NCBI RefSeq assembly: GCF_018334155.1
Contig: NZ_JAGXTP010000001.1
Location: 868,001-932,000 of the forward strand
Direction of reading: 5' to 3'
From: Devosia litorisediminis
GTDB taxonomy: Bacteria; Pseudomonadota; Alphaproteobacteria; Rhizobiales; Devosiaceae
Length of the DNA stretch: 64,000 nt
Shown: positions 30,468-39,497 of the stretch, in pieces
Numbering within the stretch: the stretch's first letter is position 1
Layout: every line of letters starts with the position of its first letter
Notes under the pieces: model-generated
The model's input: only the letters and a program-made list of their open reading frames with translations
Databases searched by the model: none
Told to the model about the DNA's origin: nothing
Position numbers and translations under genes: made by a program

Positions 30468-30887
30468 CTAGAAGCCAAAGACTGTGGTGATACCCGTCTG
30501 ATTGTTGCCAAACTGGGCACAGCGACCACGGGTGTTTTCGCCAAACTGCAGCAGGGCGCAGTTATTGTTGTTACCGCGCTGCTCGATGGTGCCGTGATGG
30601 CCATTGCCGTCCTGCACGATCAGGCCGTTGTTGTTGCGGCCGCGCTGATCGACACCAGCAGTGTTGTGATTGCCGTTCTGGCGGACATTTGCGCCGCCCT
30701 CGGAGGCGCCGTTGACCAGTGAGAGCATGAGCAGACCCAGACCTAGTACCTGTTGGTGCTCGGAATTCTGAGGGGCAAAGCTCAGACTGAACTGGCCACC
30801 AGCCATAGCCGGGGTCGACAGGCTCGCTGCACTGATGATGAGGGCTGTAGTGGCGATGGCGAGGGTCTTGAAGAGCTTGGTGGTCAT
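30468..30887 (-). CDS. Curlin-repeat amyloid protein, short form
   Basis: A 139-residue secreted protein. A signal peptide (ending TPAMA) is followed by a hydrophobic leader region (VLGLGLLMLSLV), then six exact 11-residue units of pattern x3-Q-x-G-x2-N-x2 (roughly 66-132), and a short FGF tail. This is the curlin repeat of functional amyloid subunits. Two cysteines occur in the fourth and sixth units. With fewer repeats and an extra leader it might be a minor or nucleating subunit (CsgB-like); that is inference. It is the last gene of the three-gene locus. Confidence 0.85.
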   Translation of the reverse strand: MTTKLFKTLAIATTALIISAASLSTPAMAGGQFSLSFAPQNSEHQQVLGLGLLMLSLVNGASEGGANVRQNGNHNTAGVDQRGRNNNGLIVQDGNGHHGTIEQRGNNNNCALLQFGENTRGRCAQFGNNQTGITTVFGF

Positions 30888-31007
30888 GGCGTTTCTCCCG
30901 TTTGACGCTGGACTATGTGGCCGATGATCTAAGAGTAGTGGGGGCTGGCTGAACCGGTTCGGAGCGGGGTGTTCATTTACGGTTCAGCCAAAGCTGACAG
31001 CTATGCC

Positions 31008-31391
31008 TCAGGTGAAGCGCGCGCCGTTCTGGGTACAGGCGACAGTCTGCCCGCCCACGATGATTGAGAAGTCGACGCTGTAGCGCGCGTCGGCATTGAT
31101 CATCATCTGGCCGACGGAGACGGCCTCATTGGCGAGGGCTGAGAACGCGCCTCCCTGGCTGATGTTGGACGAATTGCCGTTGCTGGCGCTCCTGATGGCA
31201 AAGCGATACTCGCCGCTGACGTCCTGTGGACTGAAGACAGAGCCCGTGATTGTCCGCATGCCATTCTGGTTCTGCTCGGCGATGTCGCAACGCAGGGAAT
31301 TGGTATCGGAACTGGCCATGCCCACAGATGCGGCGATGGCGACGATGCCGACGCCAAAAAACAGGGGCAGGGTGCGGGTAAGCTGAGTCAT
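31008..31391 (-). CDS. CsgH-like curli chaperone/inhibitor
   Basis: A 127-residue protein with a signal peptide (MTQLTRTLPLFFGVGIVAIA, cleavage near GMASS). The mature part is a small beta-sandwich type sequence with one cysteine near each end (LRCDI, VACTQ), plausibly a disulfide. Size, location between two curlin genes and sequence fit CsgH, the alphaproteobacterial periplasmic inhibitor of premature curli fibre formation. The ATG at 31391 follows an AGGA site; the longer upstream reading lies in non-coding-like sequence. Confidence 0.78.
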   Translation of the reverse strand: MTQLTRTLPLFFGVGIVAIAASVGMASSDTNSLRCDIAEQNQNGMRTITGSVFSPQDVSGEYRFAIRSASNGNSSNISQGGAFSALANEAVSVGQMMINADARYSVDFSIIVGGQTVACTQNGARFT

Positions 31392-31452
31392 TGTCGGATC
31401 CTCCTTGCGGTTCGGGATGACCGGAAGGGTAAAGCCCTTCCGGCGACGGGGA

Positions 31453-31884
31453 CTACTCGCAGACCTGCACGAAAGCGGTGACATTGCCCGAACCGCCCTG
31501 AACCACATTGGCGTTGCAGCCATTGCCCGTCTGCACGCCTGCCGTGATGTTGCCATTGCCGTCCTGGCTGATGATCGCGTTGTGGTTGGTGCCGAACTGG
31601 CCGATGCCGGCGGCGTTGCGGTTGCCGCGCTGGATGGTTTCGGCGCGGTTGTTGCGGCCCTCCTGACCGATCGCGCTGATATTGCGGTTGCCGTTCTGAC
31701 GGCTCAAACCGGTGTTCCAGCTGCCGCGCTGCTGCAGACCAAAGCGGTTGTACCAGCCGGTCTGGCTGCCGCCTGAACTGTTGCTATAGCCGTACTGGCT
31801 GATGAAGACGTCGTTGGCCATGGTTGGGGCCGCGCTCACGGCGATCATGGCGGCAATTGCGGTGGTGATGATGGTGCGCTTCAT
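31453..31884 (-). CDS. Curlin-repeat amyloid protein, major-subunit type (CsgA-like)
   Basis: A 143-residue secreted protein. After a signal peptide ending PTMAN, ten consecutive 11-residue units of x3-Q-x-G-x2-N-x2 fill the mature chain without gaps, followed by a 7-residue tail (AFVQVCE). Ten strands equal the five 22-residue repeats of E. coli CsgA. Two cysteines lie in the ninth unit and the tail. It is first gene of the locus, with CsgH-like and a second curlin downstream. The start at 31884 has GGAG a few bases upstream. Confidence 0.87.
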   Translation of the reverse strand: MKRTIITTAIAAMIAVSAAPTMANDVFISQYGYSNSSGGSQTGWYNRFGLQQRGSWNTGLSRQNGNRNISAIGQEGRNNRAETIQRGNRNAAGIGQFGTNHNAIISQDGNGNITAGVQTGNGCNANVVQGGSGNVTAFVQVCE

Positions 31885-31999
31885 GGTTGTCTCCTGCCTT
31901 GGCCTGCACTCCCTGTGGAGCGCTTCTTGCCGATGACCCAAGCATTAAGGGAGGCAGGCAGAACCGGGACTGAACCCTGAGTTCAGATTGGGTTCATTC

Positions 32000-33601
32000 T
32001 CATGGCGGCGGTTCGGCAGCGGGCAGTTCGATTTGGCGTTCGATTCTGATCGAATTGAGAAAATCGGTATCATGGCTGACCACCAGCAAGGCCCCGTCAT
32101 AGCTGCGCAGGCCAGCCTCGAGCTCCTCAACGGCGCCGATATCGAGATGGTTGGTGGGTTCATCCAGGATAAGCAGTTGGGGCGGGTGATCGCCGCCAAT
32201 GGTGCAGGCCAGGCCAGCGCGCAGCATTTCACCGCCACTGAGCGTGCCGGCCAGCTGCAGTGCGGCATCAGCGCGGAACATGAAGCGGGCGAGCGCGGCA
32301 CGGCAGGTGCGCTCATCGCTGTCCGGGTTGAGGGCGCGAAAATTGTCGCGAATGGTCTGGGCCGGATCGAGCAGGCTGACGGTCTGATCGAGCATGGCGT
32401 AGGGCACATGAATATGCGCTGTGCCGTGTTGGGCCGGAAGATCGCCCGTCAACAAACGCAGCATGGTGGTCTTGCCTGAACCATTGGGGCCTGAGATGGC
32501 GACGCGCTGCGGCCCGGTGATGGAGAAGGACAAGTTGCTGATCAGCAGGGTGACGGTGTCAGGCCCTCCCGAGAGCGCAGTGGCCTGCAGCACGGTGCGG
32601 CCAGCGGGCAATCGGGTGGGCGCGAGCGAAACCGTCAGGGGAGTGAGTACTTCGACCCTGGCGCGGGCGGCGCTGGCCAGTTCGGCGGCCTCGCTGCGCT
32701 GGCGGCTGGCAATGCGGGCATTCTCGCCGCTGGAATTTTCGGCATTCTCCTTCATACCGCCGAGCAGGATTTTGGGCATGCCGCCCTTCGCCGCCTTGCG
32801 CTTGCCAGCGCCGTCCTTGCGGGCCTTCTTTTCGGCCACATTCTGGATCTTGCGGTCGATGTCGGCGACCTTGCGTTCGGCGGTTGATAGCTCGTGTTGA
32901 GCCGCATCGTGTTCGAGGGCCTTGCGCTCGGCATAGTGTTCCCAATTGCCGCCATAGCTGTGGACTCCCAGCGTGGTTAGCTCGACGATGGCGTCCATTT
33001 CCCGCAGCAGGGTGCGGTCATGGCTGACGACGATGGCGGCGCCGCGCCAGTGGCGCAGCAGGTTCGCGACCGCGTCACGACCTCCGGTGTCCAGGTTGTT
33101 GGTGGGCTCATCGAGCAGGATGATGTCGGGTTCAGCCAGGATCAGACGAGCTAGTGCCAGTCTGGTGCGCTGGCCGCCACTGAGCTTGCCCAGCGTCCGG
33201 TCGGTGGGGTAATCGGGCAGGCCCACATCGTCGAGCGCGCTGGAGATACGCGCAGGCAGGGTCCAGTCGGCGTTTTCGGCATCCTCAAGACTACCCTGAC
33301 CCCGTTCAAGCCGGGCGAGGCGCTCAAGGGCAGTGGAAATACCGAGATGATCGGCAATGGTATCGGACGGCAAAACCTGCACGGACTGCTCCAGCATGGC
33401 GAGCGACCCGGCAATGGTAACCGATCCGGCAGCAGGGGGGATTAGTCCGGCAATGATGGCCAGCAGGGTGGATTTGCCCGTGCCATTGCGACCGATCAAG
33501 CCGGTTCGGTGGTTGCCGAATGCGAGGTCGAGACCGGTAAAGAGCGGCTGGTTATCGGGTGTGGCGTAGGTGAGCTGGTGCAGGGTGACGGAGGCGGGCA
33601 T
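32000..33601 (-). CDS. ABC-F family ATPase
   Basis: A 533-residue soluble protein with two ABC cassettes and no membrane domain. Walker A motifs are GRNGTGKST (about 38) and GPNGSGKTT (about 370); signatures are LSGGQRTRLALARL and LSGGEMLRAGLA, with DEPTNNLD and DEPTNHLD as Walker B regions. The linker carries a Lys/Arg-rich helix (KKARKDGAGKRKAAKGG). ABC-F proteins act on ribosomes. The precise subfamily is uncertain. Confidence 0.92.
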   Translation of the reverse strand: MPASVTLHQLTYATPDNQPLFTGLDLAFGNHRTGLIGRNGTGKSTLLAIIAGLIPPAAGSVTIAGSLAMLEQSVQVLPSDTIADHLGISTALERLARLERGQGSLEDAENADWTLPARISSALDDVGLPDYPTDRTLGKLSGGQRTRLALARLILAEPDIILLDEPTNNLDTGGRDAVANLLRHWRGAAIVVSHDRTLLREMDAIVELTTLGVHSYGGNWEHYAERKALEHDAAQHELSTAERKVADIDRKIQNVAEKKARKDGAGKRKAAKGGMPKILLGGMKENAENSSGENARIASRQRSEAAELASAARARVEVLTPLTVSLAPTRLPAGRTVLQATALSGGPDTVTLLISNLSFSITGPQRVAISGPNGSGKTTMLRLLTGDLPAQHGTAHIHVPYAMLDQTVSLLDPAQTIRDNFRALNPDSDERTCRAALARFMFRADAALQLAGTLSGGEMLRAGLACTIGGDHPPQLLILDEPTNHLDIGAVEELEAGLRSYDGALLVVSHDTDFLNSIRIERQIELPAAEPPP

Positions 33602-33757
33602 GGACGGATTCCAGATGAGCGATGCGGGTGAAGCAGTCGTTCAAAGTGAAATCCATGGGGTACCGTCCGGTCACTGCTGCGTGTGGGCGCAAGATAGGCG
33701 AGGGCGGGGAGATGTCAAGATTGGCGGCCGGTGGCCAGCCTGTCACCCCACCCTCGG

Positions 33758-33780
33758 TCCCTCCCCATCGAGGGGAGGGA
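33758..33780. repeat. REP-like palindrome
   Basis: TCCCTCCCC-ATCGA-GGGGAGGGA is a perfect 9-base inverted repeat with a 5-base loop, in a GC-rich stretch between the ABC-F and M32 genes. It looks like the dispersed intergenic palindromes of this order; only one copy is seen here. Confidence 0.55.
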
Positions 33781-33849
33781 GGCGCCAGCACAATGGCCCG
33801 TGTTCATTGTGGTCTTCCCTGCAAGGGAGAGTGCCGGCTGCGGGAGCTG

Positions 33850-35340
33850 CTATGCAAGATAGCGCTGCCTGAGGTGGGCCTTGAAGATGTCGGCGTTGAG
33901 CGGTTCACCGGTGGCGCGGGTGATCAGTTCGGGCGTGGACCAGCGCGAGCCCTGGCTCCAAATATTGTCGGCGCGCCATTGATTGACGCCGTTGAAGTCA
34001 CCCGTGGCGATATCGCTGCGCAGGTTGGGCTGGGCCTTTTCGAGCGTGGCCCATTGCTGGGCGGCGATCATGGCGCCCAGTGTGTAGCTGGGGAAATAGC
34101 CAAAGGCGCCGCCGGGCCAATGCACGTCCTGCATCGGGCCGTCCTTGGGGTCGTTGATGGTGGAAATGCCGAGATATTCGGTCATCTTGGCGTCCCAGGC
34201 TTCGGGGATCTGGCTGGCGTCGAGCTTGCCGCTGACCAGATCCTGTTCCAGCTCATAGCGCAGGATGACGTGGAGCGGGTAGGTGACCTCATCGGCATCG
34301 ACACGGATATAGCCGCGTTCGACGAAATTGACCTCGTTGAGGACGTCGGCGGTTTCCCAGCCGGGGATGGCGTCGGGGCCGAGATGCTGGTGCACCAGCG
34401 GCAGGGCGAAGTCCCAGAATTCGGGGCTGCGGGCCAGCTGCATTTCAACGAACAGGCTCTGGCTTTCGTGAATGCCCATGCCGCGCGCCTTGCCGAGTGG
34501 CCAGTGTGACCATTCCTTGGGCAGGCCCTGTTCGTATAGGGCGTGGCCGGTTTCGTGCAGCACGCCCATGAGCGAGGAGAGGAATTCGTCGGTGCGGTAG
34601 CGCGTGGTCATGCGCACGTCGGAGGGTACGCCGCCGCAGAAGGGGTGGTGCGACACGGCGAGCGAGCCGTGGGTGAAATCGAATCCCACGGCGCGCATGG
34701 CGGCCAGGCCAAGTTCGCGCTGTTTTTCAATGGGGTAGGGGGCGTTGAGGCTCTTGCGCGGGCGCTTGGCCAGGCGGGCTTCCTGAGCCGCCAGGGCCTC
34801 GGGCACGAAGCCCTTGAGGAAGCTCTTGAGATCGGCAAAGACCGGATCGAGATCGGCAGTGCGGTTGCCGGGATCGTATTGATCCATCAAGGCGTCGTAC
34901 GGAGCTAGTCCTGTTGCGTTGGCGCGCAGTTGGGCCTCTTCGCGCACAAGAGCGATGACGCCTTCGAGGGCGGGCAGGAAGCTGTCCCAATCGCCCTTGG
35001 CCCGCAGGTCGCGCCAGAGCTGCTCGGAGCGCATGGTGGCGGCGGTGCGGCGCTCGACGAAATCGGTGGGCAGGCAGGTGGCGTTGATGTACTGGCGCTT
35101 GAACTCGGCCAGCGCCAGGGTCTGGTCCTCGGTCTCAGGCCTTGCGGCCTCGATCCAGTCGGCGATTTGCGGTGCGGTGGCCTGCGCGTGGTACATGCCA
35201 GCCAGATTGGCCATGGCCTCGGCGCGCTTTTCACCGCCACCGACGGCCATGTGCGTGGCCTCGTCAGCGCCCAGGATGGAGAGCGCGTGCTCCAGGGATT
35301 CAAGCTTGCGACCGAGATCATCGAGTTTTTGGAAAGACAC
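33850..35340 (-). CDS. Metallocarboxypeptidase, M32 family
   Basis: A 496-residue cytoplasmic zinc carboxypeptidase of the Taq/M32 family. The zinc site HETGH lies at about 262-266, followed by GIHESQSLFVE (the glutamate zinc ligand) and the conserved EVNFVERGYIR and ALYEQGL motifs. I chose the GTG at 35340, which has GGAG nine bases upstream; the reading frame extends 19 codons further to a TTG without a good ribosome site. It is not obviously linked to its neighbours. Confidence 0.92.
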   Translation of the reverse strand: MSFQKLDDLGRKLESLEHALSILGADEATHMAVGGGEKRAEAMANLAGMYHAQATAPQIADWIEAARPETEDQTLALAEFKRQYINATCLPTDFVERRTAATMRSEQLWRDLRAKGDWDSFLPALEGVIALVREEAQLRANATGLAPYDALMDQYDPGNRTADLDPVFADLKSFLKGFVPEALAAQEARLAKRPRKSLNAPYPIEKQRELGLAAMRAVGFDFTHGSLAVSHHPFCGGVPSDVRMTTRYRTDEFLSSLMGVLHETGHALYEQGLPKEWSHWPLGKARGMGIHESQSLFVEMQLARSPEFWDFALPLVHQHLGPDAIPGWETADVLNEVNFVERGYIRVDADEVTYPLHVILRYELEQDLVSGKLDASQIPEAWDAKMTEYLGISTINDPKDGPMQDVHWPGGAFGYFPSYTLGAMIAAQQWATLEKAQPNLRSDIATGDFNGVNQWRADNIWSQGSRWSTPELITRATGEPLNADIFKAHLRQRYLA

Positions 35341-35817
35341 TGGCAGACTCCGAGAATTGCTGCGCTGAGATGTTCCACAGGCTGAGGCATTGGGCAAGCA
35401 TGGGTGAGCACTGCGCGGGGCACCGGTTTTTTTGCCCAGACCTTATGGCCAATTTCATCGCTCGCAGGCTGGCGGCCCAGTCCTAGACCCGTATGACTGG
35501 CAATGCCGCACGCCCGTGCTCTCCCGCTACTGTCGCCTACAGGCCGCCCGTGTGGGACATACGGGGTGAGTATGAAATGGGGTTTTGGGGGCGGGGATAA
35601 GGGGGGAGGTGTATGTCCATGGTGGCCATGTTCGACGGAGTTTCAGCCCCCTCCGGTTCCACCCGAGCGAACTGCATTTGACCTGCGTTGTGACAGTACA
35701 GAGCCGTCGGGGCATGCCCGAGCGTGGCGCGCGGTGGGTTGGTGGCGTGATGGATGGGAGCTGTGAGGGCGAAGGTCGTGGTCAATCGCCTGGGCAATTC
35801 GATGCCGGCGTGACCGG
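35341..35817. other. 477-base region without a convincing gene
   Basis: This gap lies upstream of the M32 gene and downstream of the small glycine-rich protein. The open frames in it are short, overlap each other on both strands and have compositions unlike proteins. It presumably contains the M32 promoter; I see no clear hairpin, repeat or RNA gene. Confidence 0.5.
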
Positions 35818-36000
35818 TTATTCAGTCTTGCCGGTGTCCGATTTGGAGGCGGCGGCCTTTCCGAAGGCCACAGCAAACACCATGCCCATCGCAACACCCA
35901 AGGCGATGTTGTTGGTGGCAAGGCCCATCGCCACGCCCAATGCGATGCCTGCGCCGACTGCCATACCCGTGCCGCGCTGCAATTTTTTCTGATTTTTCAT
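35818..36000 (-). CDS. Small glycine-zipper membrane protein
   Basis: A 60-residue protein with a basic N-terminus (MKNQKKLQRG) and two hydrophobic Gly/Ala-rich helices in which ALGVAMG occurs twice, about 16 residues apart. Such glycine-zipper hairpins pack tightly in membranes. The codon pattern and clean start favour a real gene despite its size. The function is unknown, and it stands alone on the minus strand. Confidence 0.65.
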   Translation of the reverse strand: MKNQKKLQRGTGMAVGAGIALGVAMGLATNNIALGVAMGMVFAVAFGKAAASKSDTGKTE

Positions 36001-36034
36001 AGTGGGATAATAGGCTCTGGGCCTGAAAAGGGGA

Positions 36035-36062
36035 AGAGGCGCAGCCGGGGGACTGCGCCTCT
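36035..36062 (-). terminator. Terminator of the flgF-flgG-flgA-flgH operon
   Basis: A perfect 10-base stem AGAGGCGCAG / CTGCGCCTCT with an 8-base loop, followed on the minus strand by a pyrimidine run, about 107 bases past flgH. Confidence 0.75.
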
Positions 36063-36168
36063 GGGGAGGGCCGGTTCTGTTCTGGAATTGGCCGGGCGGT
36101 GCCTTCTGCTCACCGCCGGGGAGACTGGTTGCACCATGGGGGATCGTGCAGCCAGGAAAGGGTGTGTC

Positions 36169-36906
36169 CTAGAAGGGCAGGATCGCGTCCATCACCTGCT
36201 GGCCATATCGCGGCTGCTGCACATCGGTGATCTGACCGCGGCCACCGTAGGCGATACGCGCTTCGGCAATCTTGGACGATGGAATGGTGTTGTTGGCCTG
36301 AATGTCGGAGGGGCGGACAATGCCAGCCACGACCAGGTCGCGGACCTCAAAGTTCACGCGAACTTCCTGATGGCCTTCAATGACCAGGTTCCCGTTGGGC
36401 AGGACCTGGGTGACCACGGCTGCGACCGAAGTCTGCAGGCTTTCGGAGCGGTTCACCGAGCCCTTGCCGGTATTGGCAATGCCGGAGTTGAAATCCACCG
36501 CGTCATTAGTGTCGATGGTGCCGCCCGAAGCGGTGTCGACCATGGAGCCCAGAATGCCGCCCATACCAGCCGAGTTGGTCGAGTTGCGGCTGGACTGGGT
36601 GTTGTTGGCGATCTTGGCGCTGTCGTTGACGGTCACGATGACGGTCAGGATATCGCCGATGCGGTGCGCGCGCTCATCCTTGAAGAAGCCCTTGGCTGAG
36701 GTGCGGTAGAGCGAATTTGCCTGATAAGTATCGGCGATGGCCTGGGGCATCGGCATGTTGACGGGCTGGTAGCCGGCGGTGGTGGTGGGGTCCACGATGG
36801 GGCTCAGGGCCGGTGCACGACCGACGTCTGCCAGGCGGTCCATGGAGTTGCAGCCAGCCAGTGTCAGGGTCAGCGTCAGGAGTGTTGCGAGTTTAAGGAT
36901 GTTCAT
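36169..36906 (-). CDS. flgH: Flagellar L-ring lipoprotein FlgH
   Basis: A 245-residue outer-membrane ring subunit. The lipobox LTLAGC puts the lipidated cysteine at residue 19. Family features include SLYRTSAKGFFKDERAHRIGDILTV and, toward the end, NGNLVIEGHQEVRVN and the GRGQ region. It is the last gene of the flgF-flgG-flgA-flgH operon, 21 bases after flgA. Confidence 0.95.
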   Translation of the reverse strand: MNILKLATLLTLTLTLAGCNSMDRLADVGRAPALSPIVDPTTTAGYQPVNMPMPQAIADTYQANSLYRTSAKGFFKDERAHRIGDILTVIVTVNDSAKIANNTQSSRNSTNSAGMGGILGSMVDTASGGTIDTNDAVDFNSGIANTGKGSVNRSESLQTSVAAVVTQVLPNGNLVIEGHQEVRVNFEVRDLVVAGIVRPSDIQANNTIPSSKIAEARIAYGGRGQITDVQQPRYGQQVMDAILPF

Positions 36907-36927
36907 TTTGTGTTTTCCTGAAAGCGT

Positions 36928-37872
36928 TTAGAGGCCAGCCAGAGCGAGCGGTTCAGAGCTCACTTCGACGGCGCCGGCGGCAATGGCGGTGGCGCTGATG
37001 ACGCGGCGAGACATCAGGTTGAGAACCTGGAGCGGGGCGCCGATGGTGGCACCGGTGACAGCCTGACCCTTGACGGTCAGGGTCATCGGTCCATGCCGGA
37101 AATAGATGGTGACGAGATCGTTCTTGGCGACGGTCATTGGCAGGCTGACATCAGCTGGCTTGACCATCATGCCTTCGCGGCTCTGACGGGTGAGGGCCTT
37201 GCCCACGATGTCCTGCAGCCGGGCGACGCCGGTGCTTTCGACGTAGCGCAGTGGGACCGGACGCATGACAATATCGCTGGCATCGAGAATGGTGCCGCCA
37301 GGGTAGTTGCTGGCCAGATGCGGCGCGTCGATCATCAGTTCGATCGAGCCGGACAGATCGAGCGGCTGGTCAATACCGGCGATTGCGAAGCGGGCCTGAA
37401 AGCCGCCATTGGCGGGCAGGTAGCGCAGGCTGGTGATGCTGGCCGGGGTGTCGACGGCCTCGGCATTGAGCATGGGCACCATGTCGGTGAAAATGGTGTT
37501 GGCGCTCATGCCCTCGGTGAGGATGCCACGGTTTTTCAGATCGTCTGCAATCAACCGGGTCAGGGCCGACTGGTCGATCACCGTTGCGGCGCGGCTGACG
37601 CGGATGCGGTCCAGACCGCGGGTTTCGAAGGTTTCGATACCGATGCGCGCGGCCGCGGCCTTGATGTCGAGCAGGTCGACTGTGCCGGTGGTGCCGGGTT
37701 TTGGCGCCCGGAACAGGGCATCTTCAGCGGCAAGACCTGCTTCGTCGAACATGTCGCCGACGGTGACAACAGCGGCGGTGACCGTGATGTCGCCTTTGAG
37801 AGCAGGAGCGGCAAGGGCACTGGCTGTGAGCAGCAGGGTAGTGATGGCGGCGATTGCGGTACGAGCGATCAT
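36928..37872 (-). CDS. flgA: P-ring assembly chaperone FlgA
   Basis: A 314-residue periplasmic protein. A signal peptide (cleavage near ALAAPAL) precedes an N-terminal domain and a C-terminal SAF domain with PVPLRYVESTGVARLQDIVGKAL and TRQSREGMMVKPADV, typical of FlgA. It assists polymerisation of the P ring made by FlgI. Co-transcription with flgG and flgH is indicated by gaps of 14 and 21 bases. Confidence 0.92.
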   Translation of the reverse strand: MIARTAIAAITTLLLTASALAAPALKGDITVTAAVVTVGDMFDEAGLAAEDALFRAPKPGTTGTVDLLDIKAAAARIGIETFETRGLDRIRVSRAATVIDQSALTRLIADDLKNRGILTEGMSANTIFTDMVPMLNAEAVDTPASITSLRYLPANGGFQARFAIAGIDQPLDLSGSIELMIDAPHLASNYPGGTILDASDIVMRPVPLRYVESTGVARLQDIVGKALTRQSREGMMVKPADVSLPMTVAKNDLVTIYFRHGPMTLTVKGQAVTGATIGAPLQVLNLMSRRVISATAIAAGAVEVSSEPLALAGL

Positions 37873-37886
37873 CTGAAACGTCTCCC

Positions 37887-38672
37887 TTAACGCAGCTGCG
37901 TGGTGGACTGCATCATCTCGTCAGCGCCGGAGATGACACGGGCGTTCATCTCGTAGGCACGCTGGGCGGCGATGAGGTCGGCAATCTCGGTGACCGAGTT
38001 GACGTTGGACATTTCCAGATAACCCTGGAGCAGATTGCCCGTGCCTTCGGCATTGGGAACGCCAACCTGGGCGGGGCCACTGGCCGGGGTGTCGATGAAC
38101 AAATTGTCGCCCAGCGATTCCAGACCCGATTTGTTGACGAAGCGAGCGAGCTGGAGCTGGCCGAGCTGGGTTGGGGTGGAGTCGGTGCCGACATATGCCG
38201 AAACCATGCCATCTTGTGAGATGGCAACCGAGGTAGCGTCGCCGGGAATGGTGATGCCGGGATCAATGGTGTAGCCATTGGAGGTCACCATTTCGCCGTC
38301 AGGCGAGCGCTCGAACGAGCCGTCGCGGGTGTAGGCGGTGCGGCCATCAGGCATTTGCACCATGAAGAAGCCATCGCCACGAATGGCCAGATCCAGTTCG
38401 CCTTCGGTCATGTTGACCGTACCCTGGCTCATAATACGCGGGGTGGAGACGGTGCGGACACCCGAACCGATCTCAAGCCCGGCTGGCACGACACTGCCCT
38501 GAGCCGAGCTTTGCGAGCCAGCGCGTGTCACCTGCTGATAGAGCAGATCTTCGAACTCGGCGCGGGCCCGCTTGTAGCCGGTGGTGCGCATGTTGGCGAT
38601 GTTGTTGGAGATGACTTCGACATTGCGTTCCTGGGCGCTCATGCCGGTCGATGCGATATAGAGAGCTTTCAT
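37887..38672 (-). CDS. flgG: Distal rod protein FlgG
   Basis: A 261-residue axial protein. The N-terminal ALYIASTGMSAQ and NVEVISNNIANMRTTGYKR motifs, the GSGVRT segment and the C-terminal MSNVNSVTEIADLIAAQRAY are the FlgG pattern. The length equals the enterobacterial protein (260). It is transcribed 15 bases after flgF. Confidence 0.96.
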   Translation of the reverse strand: MKALYIASTGMSAQERNVEVISNNIANMRTTGYKRARAEFEDLLYQQVTRAGSQSSAQGSVVPAGLEIGSGVRTVSTPRIMSQGTVNMTEGELDLAIRGDGFFMVQMPDGRTAYTRDGSFERSPDGEMVTSNGYTIDPGITIPGDATSVAISQDGMVSAYVGTDSTPTQLGQLQLARFVNKSGLESLGDNLFIDTPASGPAQVGVPNAEGTGNLLQGYLEMSNVNSVTEIADLIAAQRAYEMNARVISGADEMMQSTTQLR

Positions 38673-38687
38673 GGCCGGTCCTCAGGG

Positions 38688-39428
38688 TTAAGCGTTTGCA
38701 TCGCCGAGACGCTGGATCGCCGAACGACGCAAGTCGTCCTGACGCTGGGCCAGCGAGGTGGCGGATTCGTAAGCGCGTTGCACGCGGATCATTTCGGCCA
38801 TTTCTGTGACGCCCGAGACATTGGATTTTTCGATGAAGCCCTGCATGACCCCGGTGTTGGTCGCAGCAATCGGGGTGCCACCGGCAAACAGGTTGTTTCC
38901 CTCGCGGGTCAGAGACTGTGGATCGGCAAATTCGACCAAGCGGAGGCTGCCCTTGGCGCCAGCGCTTGAACTGATCGAGCCGTCCTTGCCAATCATGATG
39001 CCGGTTTCTTCGGGGCCGAACTTGATGGGTCCGCCCTGACCGAGAACCGGGTTGCCGTTGAGGTCAACCAGGGTGCCGCCTGCATCGAGCTGGAAGGCGC
39101 CCGATTTGCTCCAGCGTTCGCCCGCTGCAGTCTGAATGGCAAAGAAGCCGTCACCGTTGAGTGCAACGTCAAACTGATTGCCGGTCTGTACCATGGGGCC
39201 GCCGGACAGATCATGAATGGTGGCCCAATCCTGCACATAGGCGAGGGGCTGGTCGCTGGTCTTGAAATCCTTGTCGCGGGCGACAGGCATTTCGTATTCT
39301 TCGAACAGCAGGTTTTCGGCCTTGAAGCCGGTGGTGTTGATGTTGGCCATGTTGTTGGCGACAACATCCATCTGACGCTGCAGCGCGATTTGCCGGCTCA
39401 GGCCTATCAGTTGCGCATTCTCGATCAT
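38688..39428 (-). CDS. flgF: Proximal rod protein FlgF
   Basis: A 246-residue axial protein of the rod. It begins MIENAQLIGLSRQIALQRQM, followed by VVANNMANINTTGFK, and ends with a heptad helix (EMAEMIRVQRAYESATSL). It heads the flgF-flgG-flgA-flgH operon. A well-matched sigma-54 promoter lies about 70 bases upstream, in the divergent region shared with fliL. Confidence 0.94.
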   Translation of the reverse strand: MIENAQLIGLSRQIALQRQMDVVANNMANINTTGFKAENLLFEEYEMPVARDKDFKTSDQPLAYVQDWATIHDLSGGPMVQTGNQFDVALNGDGFFAIQTAAGERWSKSGAFQLDAGGTLVDLNGNPVLGQGGPIKFGPEETGIMIGKDGSISSSAGAKGSLRLVEFADPQSLTREGNNLFAGGTPIAATNTGVMQGFIEKSNVSGVTEMAEMIRVQRAYESATSLAQRQDDLRRSAIQRLGDANA

Positions 39429-39497
39429 TGCTGATCCCCGGTGTTAACTTCCCCGAGACCGCCTGCTTCCCCAAGCCGACGGTCTCGCCGTTTACAC

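Noticed and set aside
35503..35766. 87-codon plus frame in the gap upstream of the M32 gene
   Set aside because: Trp/Gly/Pro-rich translation, no ribosome site, overlapped by equally poor frames on the other strand.
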